A stretch of 64,000 bases of DNA, from contig NZ_CP008887.1 in assembly GCF_000769655.1 (NCBI RefSeq), positions 1,860,001 to 1,924,000 of the forward strand, written 5' to 3'. Made by a program: the position numbers and the translations under genes. This stretch comes from Thermococcus eurythermalis (lineage in GTDB: Archaea; Methanobacteriota_B; Thermococci; Thermococcales; Thermococcaceae). Positions 25,843 through 33,843 of this stretch are shown here, one piece after another. The notes beneath the pieces are model-generated. The model was given only the letters and a program-made list of their open reading frames with translations, searched no databases and was not told the DNA's origin. Positions within the stretch are counted from its first letter, which is position 1. Each line of letters begins with the position of its first letter.

Positions 25843-25850
25843 GTTTATAA
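25843..25850. promoter_or_regulatory. Shared palindromic TATA box
   Basis: The tttataaa reads the same on both strands and sits between the divergent M20 deacylase (start 25811) and the metallo-beta-lactamase gene (start 25964). On the minus strand it places initiation near 25820, which fits the deacylase well. On the plus strand it would start RNA near 25870-25873, at the beginning of the GC-rich structured stretch. Confidence 0.45.
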
Positions 25851-25963
25851 ACCCACCCGAGTAATACGGCCGGGCGATGAAGAGATTCATCCCTCCTGAC
25901 GGGGACTCGCTCCCCCCGAGATGAAGACGCGGTCCCCCCTCGAGCCCTTTTGGAGGTGAGAGC

Positions 25964-26674
25964 TTGGAGAACCTTGAAGTGGTATACCCCGACCTGTTCC
26001 CGGTTGAGATTCCGCCGAACACGGTGATGCTGAGGGGCCTTGACTGGGACTCCAACGTCTACCTCTTCCGCTCCGGGAAGGAAGCCCTTGTCGTTGATAC
26101 CGGCACGGGGGACAACGTTGAGCGCTACTTCTCCCTCTGGCTCAGCGAGGGCTACCTGAACGGCCTCAAAAAGGTCATAATCTTCAACACCCACGAGCAC
26201 TTCGACCATATTGGCGGAAACCTCAAGATGAAAGAGCTTTTTGAGAAGATGGGTGTTGAGGTTGTTTTCGCCGCCCACCAAAAGACGGCGGAGGTCATTG
26301 AGCGCTCCGAGAGCTCGATAATCCTCGACTACGCCTACGGAAAAAGGTTCCCGGGGCATGGGGTTGACCTCAAACTCCAGGACGGCGACTACCTGAGGAT
26401 TGGTAAGCGAAAACTGCTCCTCCTTCACACGCCGGGCCACACAGCGGGAAGCTCCTGCCTCTACCTTGAAGGAGAGCCGAGCCTTGCATTCACAGGGGAC
26501 ACACTCTTCAAGGGAACAGTCGGGAGGACTGACTTACCCAGCGGAGACCACAGGGCGCTTAGGGGGAGCATCGAAAGGCTGGCGGAGCTTGGGGTTGACT
26601 TCGGCCTGCCTGGGCACGGGTGGGTAATAAAGGACTGGCGCGGGAACATCGAGGCCGTGAGGAGGTTCCTATGA
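25964..26674 (+). CDS. Metallo-beta-lactamase-fold hydrolase
   Basis: The 236-aa protein has the MBL metal motif HEHFDHIGG near residue 76, a second ligand in HTPGHTAGS, Asp in FTGDTLF and a final His in GLPGHGW. The pattern is like that of glyoxalase II-type hydrolases, but the substrate is unknown. Start is TTG 25964, set by GGAGGTG at 25952-25958. The stop overlaps ATG of the DUF504 gene (ATGA), so the two are translationally coupled. The leader upstream is long for this genome, about 90 bases if the TATA at 25843 is used. Confidence 0.85.
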   Translation: MENLEVVYPDLFPVEIPPNTVMLRGLDWDSNVYLFRSGKEALVVDTGTGDNVERYFSLWLSEGYLNGLKKVIIFNTHEHFDHIGGNLKMKELFEKMGVEVVFAAHQKTAEVIERSESSIILDYAYGKRFPGHGVDLKLQDGDYLRIGKRKLLLLHTPGHTAGSSCLYLEGEPSLAFTGDTLFKGTVGRTDLPSGDHRALRGSIERLAELGVDFGLPGHGWVIKDWRGNIEAVRRFL

Positions 26675-26919
26675 GGAAGGGTTCCCTGAAGGAGGTGCTG
26701 GCGAAGATTAAGCACGACCCCAGGGAGAACGAGGGGGACTACTACATCGTAATCGAGCACAGGGGGGCATATGGAAACGAGAAAAAGATTCCCGTTGAGC
26801 TGATTAAGCTGGGGCACGGCTACTTCTTCATCGGCGAGACGCAGATTCCGTACCACAGGATAATCCGCGTTGTCAGAAAAGATGGAAAGGTAGTTTGGGA
26901 AAAGCGCTCAAGAGATTAG
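26671..26919 (+). CDS. DUF504 / UPF0248 family protein
   Basis: An 82-aa protein beginning MRKGSLKEVLAKIKHDP, with VIEHRGAYGNEKKIPV and the conserved IPYHRIIRVVRKDG. This is the DUF504 pattern, a small conserved archaeal family often near RNA-processing genes. It starts inside the MBL stop (ATGA). A longer frame upstream would overlap the MBL gene heavily and is not needed. Its last 12 bases overlap the convergent ferritin-like gene. Confidence 0.85.
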   Translation: MRKGSLKEVLAKIKHDPRENEGDYYIVIEHRGAYGNEKKIPVELIKLGHGYFFIGETQIPYHRIIRVVRKDGKVVWEKRSRD

Positions 26920-27873
26920 CTCAAGCTCCGATGTGATAATCGCCCACTCCTTCTTCTCAAAGGCTTCTGGAATGGCCGTCACTACAAGGTAGCCGTTGTT
27001 GAGGGTCGCGAGGTCCTTGACGTATAGCACGAAGTCAAGCGCTTCTTTGAAGCCGAGCTGGCTCGCTAAATAGCCTAGGTTCTGGATAAACACGACTCCC
27101 TGCTCTCCCTTTGAGGAGCACTTCTTGAAAAACTTGGAAACCTCTCTCTTCATGTCGAAGATGAGTTCGGGTGGAATACCATCTTCGACGTCAGTCTTTG
27201 TTACCCACAGCACTTTTCCAGGACTTTGGACGAACTCGGCGAATTTACGCGGGTTTTCTCGGACAAAGGCAAGGAGAACCCTCGGTCCATCAAGGAAGTC
27301 GAGGAGGAAGTACTTCACCTTCTCGTCGTCTGTGAGTAGGTATGCTCCCGAAGTAAGGTCTCGAGGAGACAAATGTCTGCGTTCGAAGGCCTCGATGAGG
27401 TCGTAAACGCGCTTGATTTCCTCGTAGTGGAGTTGCTCTATGGCCGCCAGGTCGAGGGCAAGTCTCCGCACTTCTTCGTCCTGTGCAACACTCGCCAGAA
27501 GCTCATAGGTATGCTTGGCAAAGAGTTCACTCTCCATACAGTAGCTCAGGGCCGAGAGGTAATCTCTGGCGCTCTCGAACTTCGGATAGAAAGGGTAGAC
27601 CTCAACGGGAGGGGCATCAACTTTTACCGGCTCCTCTCCGGGGAAGAGCCTGTTAAAGAGCCTGCGGAGCAGCTGCTCGTGCCCCTTGCTCTCTTCGCTC
27701 ATCTTCTTGAAGAGGGCCTTAACGCTCCTGCGCTCGGCCCGCTTGGCGAGTTCAGCATAATATTCGGCCTCTTCCTCCTCGTTAAAGATGGCATAGCTTA
27801 ACAGCTCCTTTGCCGATAGGTTCTTCAGGCGGTTTACAATTTCCTTCATGAGCTCACTCGGGTCTTTTTCCAT
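26908..27873 (-). CDS. Rubrerythrin-like diiron domain fused to DUF835
   Basis: In the 321-aa protein, residues 20-170 form a ferritin-like four-helix bundle with repeated Glu ligands (NEEEEAEYY, EESKGHEQLL, MESELFAKHTYE, AIEQLHYEEI), the ExxH pattern of rubrerythrin-type peroxide reductases. Residues about 190-321 carry the DUF835 pattern: VLWVTKTDVEDGIPPELIF, a central FIQNLGYLASQLGFKEALDFVLYVKDLATLNNGYLVVTAIPEAF. DUF835 is mostly found in archaeal proteins and may act as a signalling or scaffold module. The fusion suggests an oxidative-stress sensor rather than a simple enzyme. Two further DUF835 proteins lie at 33.4 and 41.8 kb. Confidence 0.8.
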   Translation of the reverse strand: MEKDPSELMKEIVNRLKNLSAKELLSYAIFNEEEEAEYYAELAKRAERRSVKALFKKMSEESKGHEQLLRRLFNRLFPGEEPVKVDAPPVEVYPFYPKFESARDYLSALSYCMESELFAKHTYELLASVAQDEEVRRLALDLAAIEQLHYEEIKRVYDLIEAFERRHLSPRDLTSGAYLLTDDEKVKYFLLDFLDGPRVLLAFVRENPRKFAEFVQSPGKVLWVTKTDVEDGIPPELIFDMKREVSKFFKKCSSKGEQGVVFIQNLGYLASQLGFKEALDFVLYVKDLATLNNGYLVVTAIPEAFEKKEWAIITSELELIS

Positions 27874-27943
27874 ACAGCAATCCCCAGATTAACTGCACCT
27901 ATCAAGGGAAAAAACTTTTCTGCTCCATCTTAAACGACCGACC

Positions 27944-28708
27944 ATGATAGACGCACACGCCCATTTCGAGTTCTACAAAAAGGACGCACCAAGGGTAATA
28001 AAGGATTGCAGGAAGGAGCTTAGGGCGGTAGTGGACTCAATAACCGAGTACCGCAAGGCCCACGTCTGGAAGAGCTGGGAGCTACTGAAGCCATACTTAG
28101 GGTTCGTCGTTCCGACGCTCGGCTACCACCCCAACGAGGCGCGCAGGGGAAACTGGGAGAAGGTGAAAAAAGTCGAGGACTTCATCCGCGAGCACTCGGG
28201 AGAGATAGTGGCAATAGGAGAGATAGGCCTCGACTACCACTACGCCGAGAACGAGGCTCAGAGGGAAAACCAGAGGGCCATATTCAGGCACTTCCTTGAG
28301 ATGGCCCTCGAACTCGATCTGCCAGTCGTGATACACGCAAGAGAAGCCGAAAAAGAGGCCTACGAGCTCGTTCAGAAAGCCGGGGTCAGGGCTTACTTCC
28401 ACTCCTACGCTGGGAGCGTTGAGCTGGCGAAGGAGATAGTGGAGAACGGCCACGTGATAGGGATAAACACGGGGATAGTCTTCATCCCCGAAGTTAAGGC
28501 GGTCGCCGAGGCTATCGATGTTGATGCTCTCCTCGTCGAGACCGACAGCCCGTACATGAGCCCCTTCAAGGGGCAGAGAAATACCCCGTGCAACGTCAAA
28601 GTCGCCGTTGAGTGGATAGCAAGGCTCCAGGGGCTGGACTTTGAGGAAGTGGAAAGGGAAACAGAGAAAAACGCAATTGAGTTCTTCAATCTGGGGGTGA
28701 GGATATGA
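27944..28708 (+). CDS. TatD-family metal-dependent hydrolase
   Basis: The 254-aa protein opens MIDAHAHFEF, the HxH metal pair of the TatD/amidohydrolase family. It continues with TLGYHPNEA, AIGEIGLDYHY (Glu ligand), VVIHAREAE, FHSYAGS and VETDSPYMSP (Asp ligand). TatD proteins act as 3'-5' DNases or deacylases. The ATG lacks a ribosome site and follows a short leader, so it may be leaderless. It overlaps the DUF3216 gene start (ATGA). Confidence 0.88.
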   Translation: MIDAHAHFEFYKKDAPRVIKDCRKELRAVVDSITEYRKAHVWKSWELLKPYLGFVVPTLGYHPNEARRGNWEKVKKVEDFIREHSGEIVAIGEIGLDYHYAENEAQRENQRAIFRHFLEMALELDLPVVIHAREAEKEAYELVQKAGVRAYFHSYAGSVELAKEIVENGHVIGINTGIVFIPEVKAVAEAIDVDALLVETDSPYMSPFKGQRNTPCNVKVAVEWIARLQGLDFEEVERETEKNAIEFFNLGVRI

Positions 28709-29004
28709 AAGTGGAAGAAGTTGCGAAAGTGAAGGAGCTCCTCGAAGAGCTCGGAGAGAAAGCCCTGATTGCAAGGGTTGACTCCTTCATGGCGCTGAAC
28801 GAGGGGCTTGAGACGAAGAAGGGCGAGGACTACATAAGGCTCTCCGTCCTGAGTTTTCTGGAAGGGCTCCTGATGACTCTGAAGATGAAGTATCCTGAGA
28901 AAGGAGAGGTTGCGGACTTATATGAGGAAATCAAAGCCAAGAGGGCCGAGCTGGACGAGCTCTTCAGGAAACCAAAGATGCAGAACCTTCAGGGGCCAAT
29001 GTAA
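28705..29004 (+). CDS. DUF3216-like small helical protein
   Basis: A 99-aa, almost wholly helical acidic protein starts MKVEEVAKVKELLEELGEKA and contains ARVDSFMALNEGLETKKGEDY, which I recall as typical of the Thermococcales family DUF3216. No function is known. ATGA overlap with TatD indicates translational coupling. Its 3' end overlaps by 16 bases the end of the convergent DHPS-like gene. Confidence 0.75.
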   Translation: MKVEEVAKVKELLEELGEKALIARVDSFMALNEGLETKKGEDYIRLSVLSFLEGLLMTLKMKYPEKGEVADLYEEIKAKRAELDELFRKPKMQNLQGPM

Positions 29005-30518
29005 AACTCGGGAAAAAGCTCACCCTCCTGGACGTAGCTCCTCCCCAGATTTAGTGCAGTTTTTGCCCTCTCAAGCTCCCTCCCCAGATAGAAGGCGTGC
29101 CTCGGGCTTATCTCGAAGCGCTCAAGGATTGTGTCTATTATCGCGTTCGGCTCCTCGCCGACCACTGTGAGGACGGTCTCGGTTCCGCGGTGAGCGTTTA
29201 CCCAGATTCTCCCGCCCTCGACCCATATCCTGAAGTAGATTGGTTCGAGCTCGACTGGTCTCTCTCTGGCTTCAACGACCTCTTCGGCAGGCTCAAACCG
29301 CCACTCGCTCGCCCTCTTCTCCTTCAATATGAGCAGGTCGAAGCCGAGGTCTTTCGGTAGGTCAAAGAGGTTCATGTCAATAGCCCTTCTCAGTTCTCTA
29401 ACCGAGCCTCTCGCTTTGGCGCTGACCTCCGTCGTGAGGAGGAGGTTTATTGAGAGCTCCTTCGCGATTCCAGCCAAGAGGGCGTTTATCCCGACACTGT
29501 CAGCGTCGTACAGCTCGACCACGTTGCCGACGCCTGCCAAGAGGACATCGTCCGGGTTTCTCTCCCGGTAGAGCTGGAAGGCAGTGACCGAGCGCGCCAG
29601 GTGCGGGACGTGCTCAAGGATTAGGTCGGGGATTACAATCCGGTAGCCCAAATCGAGGGCCATCTCCTTGAGCCTTTCAAGGAACTCGGCCCTCTCCCAG
29701 GGCTTAGCTGGGAAAAAGCCCTCTCTCTGGTTGGTGGGAATGAGGACGACGGGCTTTTCCGTCACGAGCTCCTCAAGGTTGCCCTCATCAACGCTCAGAA
29801 ACAGGTCGGCGCAGTCAAGGGCCCTCTTAATTTCTTTCGTGTTGAGGGAGTCAAAGCTCACCGGCACGTCGAAGCCGTTGTCCTTGAGCCTCTCGCGGAT
29901 TTCAGGGATTGAGTCAACGAAATCGAGGTTGGCCTCGCTGGCCACCATCCCAATGTCAATTATGTCCGCCCCCTCTCGCAGGTAGTATAGGGCCTTCTCG
30001 ACGGTCTTTTCGACGCCGAGCTTTGGCGCGTCAACGACTTCTCCCAGAATCCTTGCCGGGAAGTCCTTTCCAGCAGGAAGGTTCCCTATGAGAACGTTCC
30101 CCGGCTTTTTGAGGGCCTTCTCAATGTACCGTTTGTTCCTGGTCTTGTTTCTGATGTCCTCAACTTTCTTGAGGGCGTCAAAGGAGAAGAGCTCGTCCGC
30201 AGGCTTTTCCCTGCTCAGTTTGAAGCCCTCTTTTAGGGCTTTGAGCGTCTGGGGAATGTCTATGGCGTTCTTCGGCCCCTTGAACGTTGGAACTCCTATT
30301 TCGTCCTCGATGGGCTGAGCGGAGCCCCTGACGAGGCCGGGAATAAGAATCAGGTCGTAGTCCTCGCTTTTCACGCCAGCTCTCTTCAGGTAGCGGACTA
30401 TTAGTTCGGGGGTAAGGAATGCCGCCACACTGACCGGCGTGACAAAGACGTCGCAGCCCTTTCCGTACTCCCTCACGAGGGGTTCGGCGAGTTTGCCGGT
30501 AACGAGGAGGATTCTCAT
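28989..30518 (-). CDS. Dihydropteroate-synthase-related protein (archaeal long form)
   Basis: The 509-aa protein has an N-terminal domain (MRILLVTGKLAEPLVREYG) that is family specific. A TIM-barrel core resembles DHPS: GADIIDIGMVASEAN near residue 210, PVSFDSLNTKEI, DLFLSVDEGN, and ADSVGINALLAGIAKE. The archaeal long family is thought to act in the pterin-cofactor pathway (tetrahydromethanopterin-like C1 carriers), but the reaction is not settled. The ATG at 30518 lies about 25 bases from ttttaaacc, so it is probably leaderless. A C/D-box-like sRNA lies just upstream on the same strand. Confidence 0.85.
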   Translation of the reverse strand: MRILLVTGKLAEPLVREYGKGCDVFVTPVSVAAFLTPELIVRYLKRAGVKSEDYDLILIPGLVRGSAQPIEDEIGVPTFKGPKNAIDIPQTLKALKEGFKLSREKPADELFSFDALKKVEDIRNKTRNKRYIEKALKKPGNVLIGNLPAGKDFPARILGEVVDAPKLGVEKTVEKALYYLREGADIIDIGMVASEANLDFVDSIPEIRERLKDNGFDVPVSFDSLNTKEIKRALDCADLFLSVDEGNLEELVTEKPVVLIPTNQREGFFPAKPWERAEFLERLKEMALDLGYRIVIPDLILEHVPHLARSVTAFQLYRERNPDDVLLAGVGNVVELYDADSVGINALLAGIAKELSINLLLTTEVSAKARGSVRELRRAIDMNLFDLPKDLGFDLLILKEKRASEWRFEPAEEVVEARERPVELEPIYFRIWVEGGRIWVNAHRGTETVLTVVGEEPNAIIDTILERFEISPRHAFYLGRELERAKTALNLGRSYVQEGELFPEFYIGP

Positions 30519-30545
30519 GGTAATCCCTTCGGGCAGGGGTTTAAA

Positions 30546-30604
30546 AGCCCTCGGCCGGTAGGTGGCTCGTCACCGCTCAGTCGGGAGTAGCTCGTCATCG
30601 GGCT
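30546..30604 (-). ncRNA. Candidate C/D-box sRNA
   Basis: On the minus strand a 59-nt stretch has terminal stem agccc/gggct, C box ATGACGA, an 11-nt guide (gctactcccga), D' box CTGA, a short gcg linker, C' box GTGACGA, a second guide (gccacctaccgg) and a D box CCGA (one change from CTGA). Order, spacing and length are those of archaeal 2'-O-methylation guide RNAs; each C-type box differs by one base from RTGATGA. It fits exactly into the gap between the PHP and DHPS-like genes. Its targets were not searched. Confidence 0.55.
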
Positions 30605-30608
30605 GGCC

Positions 30609-31256
30609 TCACAGGTAGGGGGCAAAGAGCAGGTCTTCAAGCTTTCCACCGGCCCTTCTAAATGTGCTCACGCTCCAGCCGACGTTCCCTACCTTTTCGG
30701 GTCTGTGGGCATCGCTGGCAAAGGTCAGCTTGACGCCCCTCTTTATGCACTCCCTCACGAAATCCACATCCGGGACGCGGTAGCGCGAGCTTATCTCAAA
30801 GGCCTTTCCCTTCTCCGCTGCCAGCTCTATGAGCTCCAAAAGCTCGTCCCACGACGGATAGCCGATGTACGGGAAGCTCGCTCCAAAGTGGCCGATGACG
30901 TCAACGTCCTCGTCGAGGAGCGCAGTCTTGACGAGCTCGACGTACTGGTCGGGCCTGTCCACCCACTCATGGACGCTCGCTATCACGAAGTCCAGCTTCC
31001 CCGCGGCCCATGCAGGCACGTCCACACCGTTGGGCGTTATGTTGGCCTCAATTCCAGCCAGAACCGTTATTTCACTGTCTTCGGCCCAGCGCCTTATTTC
31101 ACTCAGATAGGCGTTGAAGCTGCCCCCCAGGACGTAGTGGCTGTGGTCAGTTATCGCAACGAGTGAGAGGCCCTTCCTTTCGGCCTCGGCTATGTTCTCG
31201 AAGACCTCCCCAAGCCCGTCCGAGTGGAGCGTGTGGGTGTGCGAGTCGTGAATCAT
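30609..31256 (-). CDS. PHP-domain phosphoesterase
   Basis: The 215-aa protein starts MIHDSHTHTLHSDG, with metal ligands HTH and H of the PHP fold. ITDHSHYV, LAGIEANITP, VIASVHEW, DVIGHFG and FASDAHRPEKVG complete the ligand set. The family includes histidinol phosphatase and nucleoside-phosphate phosphatases; no histidine genes are near, so the substrate is open. GGAGGT lies just before the ATG. It is upstream of the sRNA and DHPS-like gene on the same strand. Confidence 0.85.
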   Translation of the reverse strand: MIHDSHTHTLHSDGLGEVFENIAEAERKGLSLVAITDHSHYVLGGSFNAYLSEIRRWAEDSEITVLAGIEANITPNGVDVPAWAAGKLDFVIASVHEWVDRPDQYVELVKTALLDEDVDVIGHFGASFPYIGYPSWDELLELIELAAEKGKAFEISSRYRVPDVDFVRECIKRGVKLTFASDAHRPEKVGNVGWSVSTFRRAGGKLEDLLFAPYL

Positions 31257-31375
31257 GTTTTAACCTCCCCCAGAGCTTTAAAAAAGGTTGTGGACAAAAA
31301 ATCCAACGTAAAGACAAACCTTGAGTTTTGACAACCTTTAAATACGACAAGGGGAAACCCTATCCGGTGGTGTCA

Positions 31376-31804
31376 ATGGTCGAGTGCTCAAAAGTTCGCG
31401 TCGTCATAGCGAAGCCCGGTCTCGATGGCCACGACAGGGGTGCAAAGGTCGTCGCAAGGGCCCTTAAGGAAGCCGGGTATGAGGTCATTTACACGGGAAT
31501 AAGGCAGACCCCGGAGCAGATAGTTGAGACGGTTGTCCAGGAAGACGCCGCGGTTCTCGGCATAAGCATCCTCTCAGGTGCGCACATGGTGCTGATACCG
31601 AAGATAATCAGGCTCCTTGAGGAGAGGGGGATAAAACCAAACGAGGACATCGTGATTTTCGCAGGGGGCATAATCCCGCCCGACGACGCCGAGGAGCTCA
31701 AGAAGATGGGCGTCGCCGAGGTCTTCGGCCCGGGGACCTCGCTCAAGACCATCATCGAGTTCGTGGATAGGGCCGTTGAGAACCTCAAGCGCTTCAGGGC
31801 TTAA
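31376..31804 (+). CDS. Methylmalonyl-CoA mutase B12-binding subunit
   Basis: The 142-aa protein is the C-terminal cobalamin-binding domain as a free subunit. AKPGLDGHDRGAKVVARAL holds the DxHxxG motif (lower axial His), with ISILSGAHM and FAGGIIPPDD further on. With the large catalytic subunit, not in this window, it would interconvert methylmalonyl- and succinyl-CoA. The start is ATG 31376, with GGTGGTG upstream. It heads a run of three genes for the same pathway (B12 subunit, MeaB, epimerase). Confidence 0.92.
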   Translation: MVECSKVRVVIAKPGLDGHDRGAKVVARALKEAGYEVIYTGIRQTPEQIVETVVQEDAAVLGISILSGAHMVLIPKIIRLLEERGIKPNEDIVIFAGGIIPPDDAEELKKMGVAEVFGPGTSLKTIIEFVDRAVENLKRFRA

Positions 31805-31843
31805 CTTTATATCCCCTTTGGATAATTTCTCCAGGGATGCAAA

Positions 31844-32812
31844 ATGGAGAGTCTCAACTCCCTCGTCCAGTCCGCGCTCTCAGGCGACAAGAAAGCCATA
31901 GCAAGGCTCATAACCATCGTGGAAAACGATGAGGAGAAAGCGCGGGAAGTCGTCAAAAAAATTTACCCTCTCACCGGAAAGGCGTACGTCGTGGGCATAA
32001 CCGGGCCACCGGGTTCAGGAAAATCAACGCTCCTCGATAAGCTCATCAAGCTTGCGAGGGACGAAGGGCACAGGGTTGGCGTAATAGCCATTGACCCGAC
32101 GTCCCCCTTTACAGGCGGGGCTCTTCTCGGCGACAGATTGAGAATGCAGAGGCACTCGACCGACCCTGACGTTTTCATCAGGAGCATGGCAACGCGCGGT
32201 TCCCTAGGTGGTCTGGCGAAGGCCACGAACGACGCAGTGAAGGTTCTTGACGCGGCCGGCTACGACTTGATATTCGTTGAAACCGTCGGAGTCGGTCAGA
32301 TTGAGGTTGACATCGTTAAGACCGCCGACACCGTCGTTCTCGTAACCGTCCCAGGCCTCGGCGACGAGGTTCAGGCCATTAAGGCCGGCCTCATGGAGGG
32401 GGCAGACATATTCGCCATCAACAAGGCCGACAGGGAAGGCGTTGAGATGGTCTACCTGGAGCTCAAGATGGCCATTGAGTTCGAGAGGGAGAAGTGGAAG
32501 GGGCTTGGCTGGGAACCCCCGATAGTCGAGACAACAGCTTTTACCCTCAAGGGCGTCAGGCCCCTCTGGGAGGCGATAAAGAGGCACAGGAAGCACATGG
32601 AGGAGAGCGGAAGGCTGAGGGAGAGGAGGGCCTTCCGCGCGAGGGAGGAAGTGAAGACCATCATCGCCTCCACCATAGCGGGCAAGGTCGAGGAGAAGCT
32701 TGAGAGGGGAGAAGCGAGGGAGCTTATCGAGGAGGTAGTTGAGAGGAAGCTCGACCCGTATTCCGCGTCTCAAATCGTGATGGAGAAGCTTAAGGAGGAA
32801 CTATGGGGGTGA
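31844..32812 (+). CDS. meaB: Methylmalonyl-CoA mutase-associated GTPase (MeaB/ArgK)
   Basis: This 322-aa G3E-type GTPase has Walker [13 protein letters not shown] near residue 54, switch-type [29 protein letters not shown], and the base-specific NKAD. It gates cofactor loading and protects the mutase. It starts 39 bases after the B12 subunit gene and ends five bases before the epimerase, so the set is an operon. Confidence 0.93.
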   Translation: MESLNSLVQSALSGDKKAIARLITIVENDEEKAREVVKKIYPLTGKAYVVGITGPPGSGKSTLLDKLIKLARDEGHRVGVIAIDPTSPFTGGALLGDRLRMQRHSTDPDVFIRSMATRGSLGGLAKATNDAVKVLDAAGYDLIFVETVGVGQIEVDIVKTADTVVLVTVPGLGDEVQAIKAGLMEGADIFAINKADREGVEMVYLELKMAIEFEREKWKGLGWEPPIVETTAFTLKGVRPLWEAIKRHRKHMEESGRLRERRAFRAREEVKTIIASTIAGKVEEKLERGEARELIEEVVERKLDPYSASQIVMEKLKEELWG

Positions 32813-32816
32813 TTCC

Positions 32817-33218
32817 ATGTTCAGGAAGATAGACCACGTTGGTATAGCCGTCAAGAACCTCGACGAGGCCATAAAGGTCTGGGAGGGGCTTGGCCTCAAG
32901 GTCGAGGAGATCGAGGAAGTGCCCGACCAGAAGGTTAGAACTGCCATAATCCACATCGGCGAGAGCAGGATTGAGCTCCTTGAGCCGACCGCCGAGGACT
33001 CGCCGATAGCGAAGTTCATAGCCAAGCGCGGTGAGGGGATACACCACATAGCCCTCGGCGTTACTAACATTGAAGAGCACCTCAAGGAGCTCAAGGATAA
33101 GGGCTACCGCCTCATAGACGAGGAGCCGAGGATTGGTGCCGGTGGGGCAAAGATAGCCTTCGTCCACCCCAAGTCGGTAACCGGCGTTCTCCTCGAACTC
33201 TGTGAGAGGAATGAATGA
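32817..33218 (+). CDS. mce: Methylmalonyl-CoA epimerase
   Basis: The 133-aa protein has the VOC (glyoxalase) fold. Metal ligands appear in [13 protein letters not shown] (His), IELLEPT and GIHHIALGV (His), with a final Glu in LLELCE. It interconverts (R)- and (S)-methylmalonyl-CoA and feeds the mutase whose B12 subunit lies upstream. GGGGTGA of the MeaB stop serves as its ribosome site. Confidence 0.93.
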   Translation: MFRKIDHVGIAVKNLDEAIKVWEGLGLKVEEIEEVPDQKVRTAIIHIGESRIELLEPTAEDSPIAKFIAKRGEGIHHIALGVTNIEEHLKELKDKGYRLIDEEPRIGAGGAKIAFVHPKSVTGVLLELCERNE

Positions 33219-33237
33219 AGTCCCACAGGGGACAAAA

Positions 33238-33256
33238 CTCCTTTTTTCTTTTGTAT
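33238..33256 (+). terminator. T-rich terminator after the methylmalonyl-CoA set
   Basis: A run ccttttttcttttgtattt directly after the epimerase gene is the kind of T-rich tract at which archaeal RNA polymerase stops without a hairpin. Confidence 0.45.
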
Positions 33257-33373
33257 TTAGTACAAACCTACCATAATGATACCAGTAACATTTATAAGGC
33301 GAACATAATAAGTGCCAACGTAATCACCCCGATGTTCCGATGAGTTTTGTTGTACGGCAGGAAGTGATGTCTT

Positions 33374-33799
33374 ATGCTCATGAGGGGCAAAATCGAGAGT
33401 AAAAGCCCCAAAGTCCTTAGCTACACTTATCTACCCAGACTTATTAGCCTCACCCCTGATAGAAAAATCCTCATAACAAGAAAAATTCCGGGTGAGTTCT
33501 CTAACTCCAATGTTGTCCATATCTGGGTCACAAAGCTGAGGCACCCCCAGGCAGTCGAACCTACAAACCTCCACATCATTGAACAGAGGGCGTGGGACCT
33601 TCTTTCCACTGGGGGCGCCAAAAGTGTAATCCTCGACGCCTTTGAATACCTTCTTCTCGAAAACGGGCTTGAAAAGACCCTGCGGTTCGTTGGAAAACTC
33701 AGAGACATTGCCCTTCTCTCGAATGCGGACTTCTACGTGACGGTTGGGGATGGCGTTGATGAAAGGGTTCTCGCCATGCTGAAGAGAATCGTTGAGTGA
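33374..33799 (+). CDS. Stand-alone DUF835 protein
   Basis: The 141-aa protein consists of one DUF835 domain: LTPDRKILITRKIPGEF, then HIWVTKLRHPQAVEPTNLH, SVILDAFEYLLLENGLEKTLRFVGKLRDIAL and a C-terminal basic end. Function unknown; the domain occurs alone, in membrane proteins and in the rubrerythrin fusion at 26.9 kb. Two in-frame ATGs (33374, 33380) are possible; a gtgatg lies four bases before the first. TATA-like catttataagg near 33292 is about 75 bases upstream, leaving a leader before the gene. It precedes smc by 44 bases. Confidence 0.75.
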   Translation: MLMRGKIESKSPKVLSYTYLPRLISLTPDRKILITRKIPGEFSNSNVVHIWVTKLRHPQAVEPTNLHIIEQRAWDLLSTGGAKSVILDAFEYLLLENGLEKTLRFVGKLRDIALLSNADFYVTVGDGVDERVLAMLKRIVE

Positions 33800-33843
33800 G
33801 GTTTATATATCACCGTTTCCCCTTCTCCACTTAGGTGTGAGCT

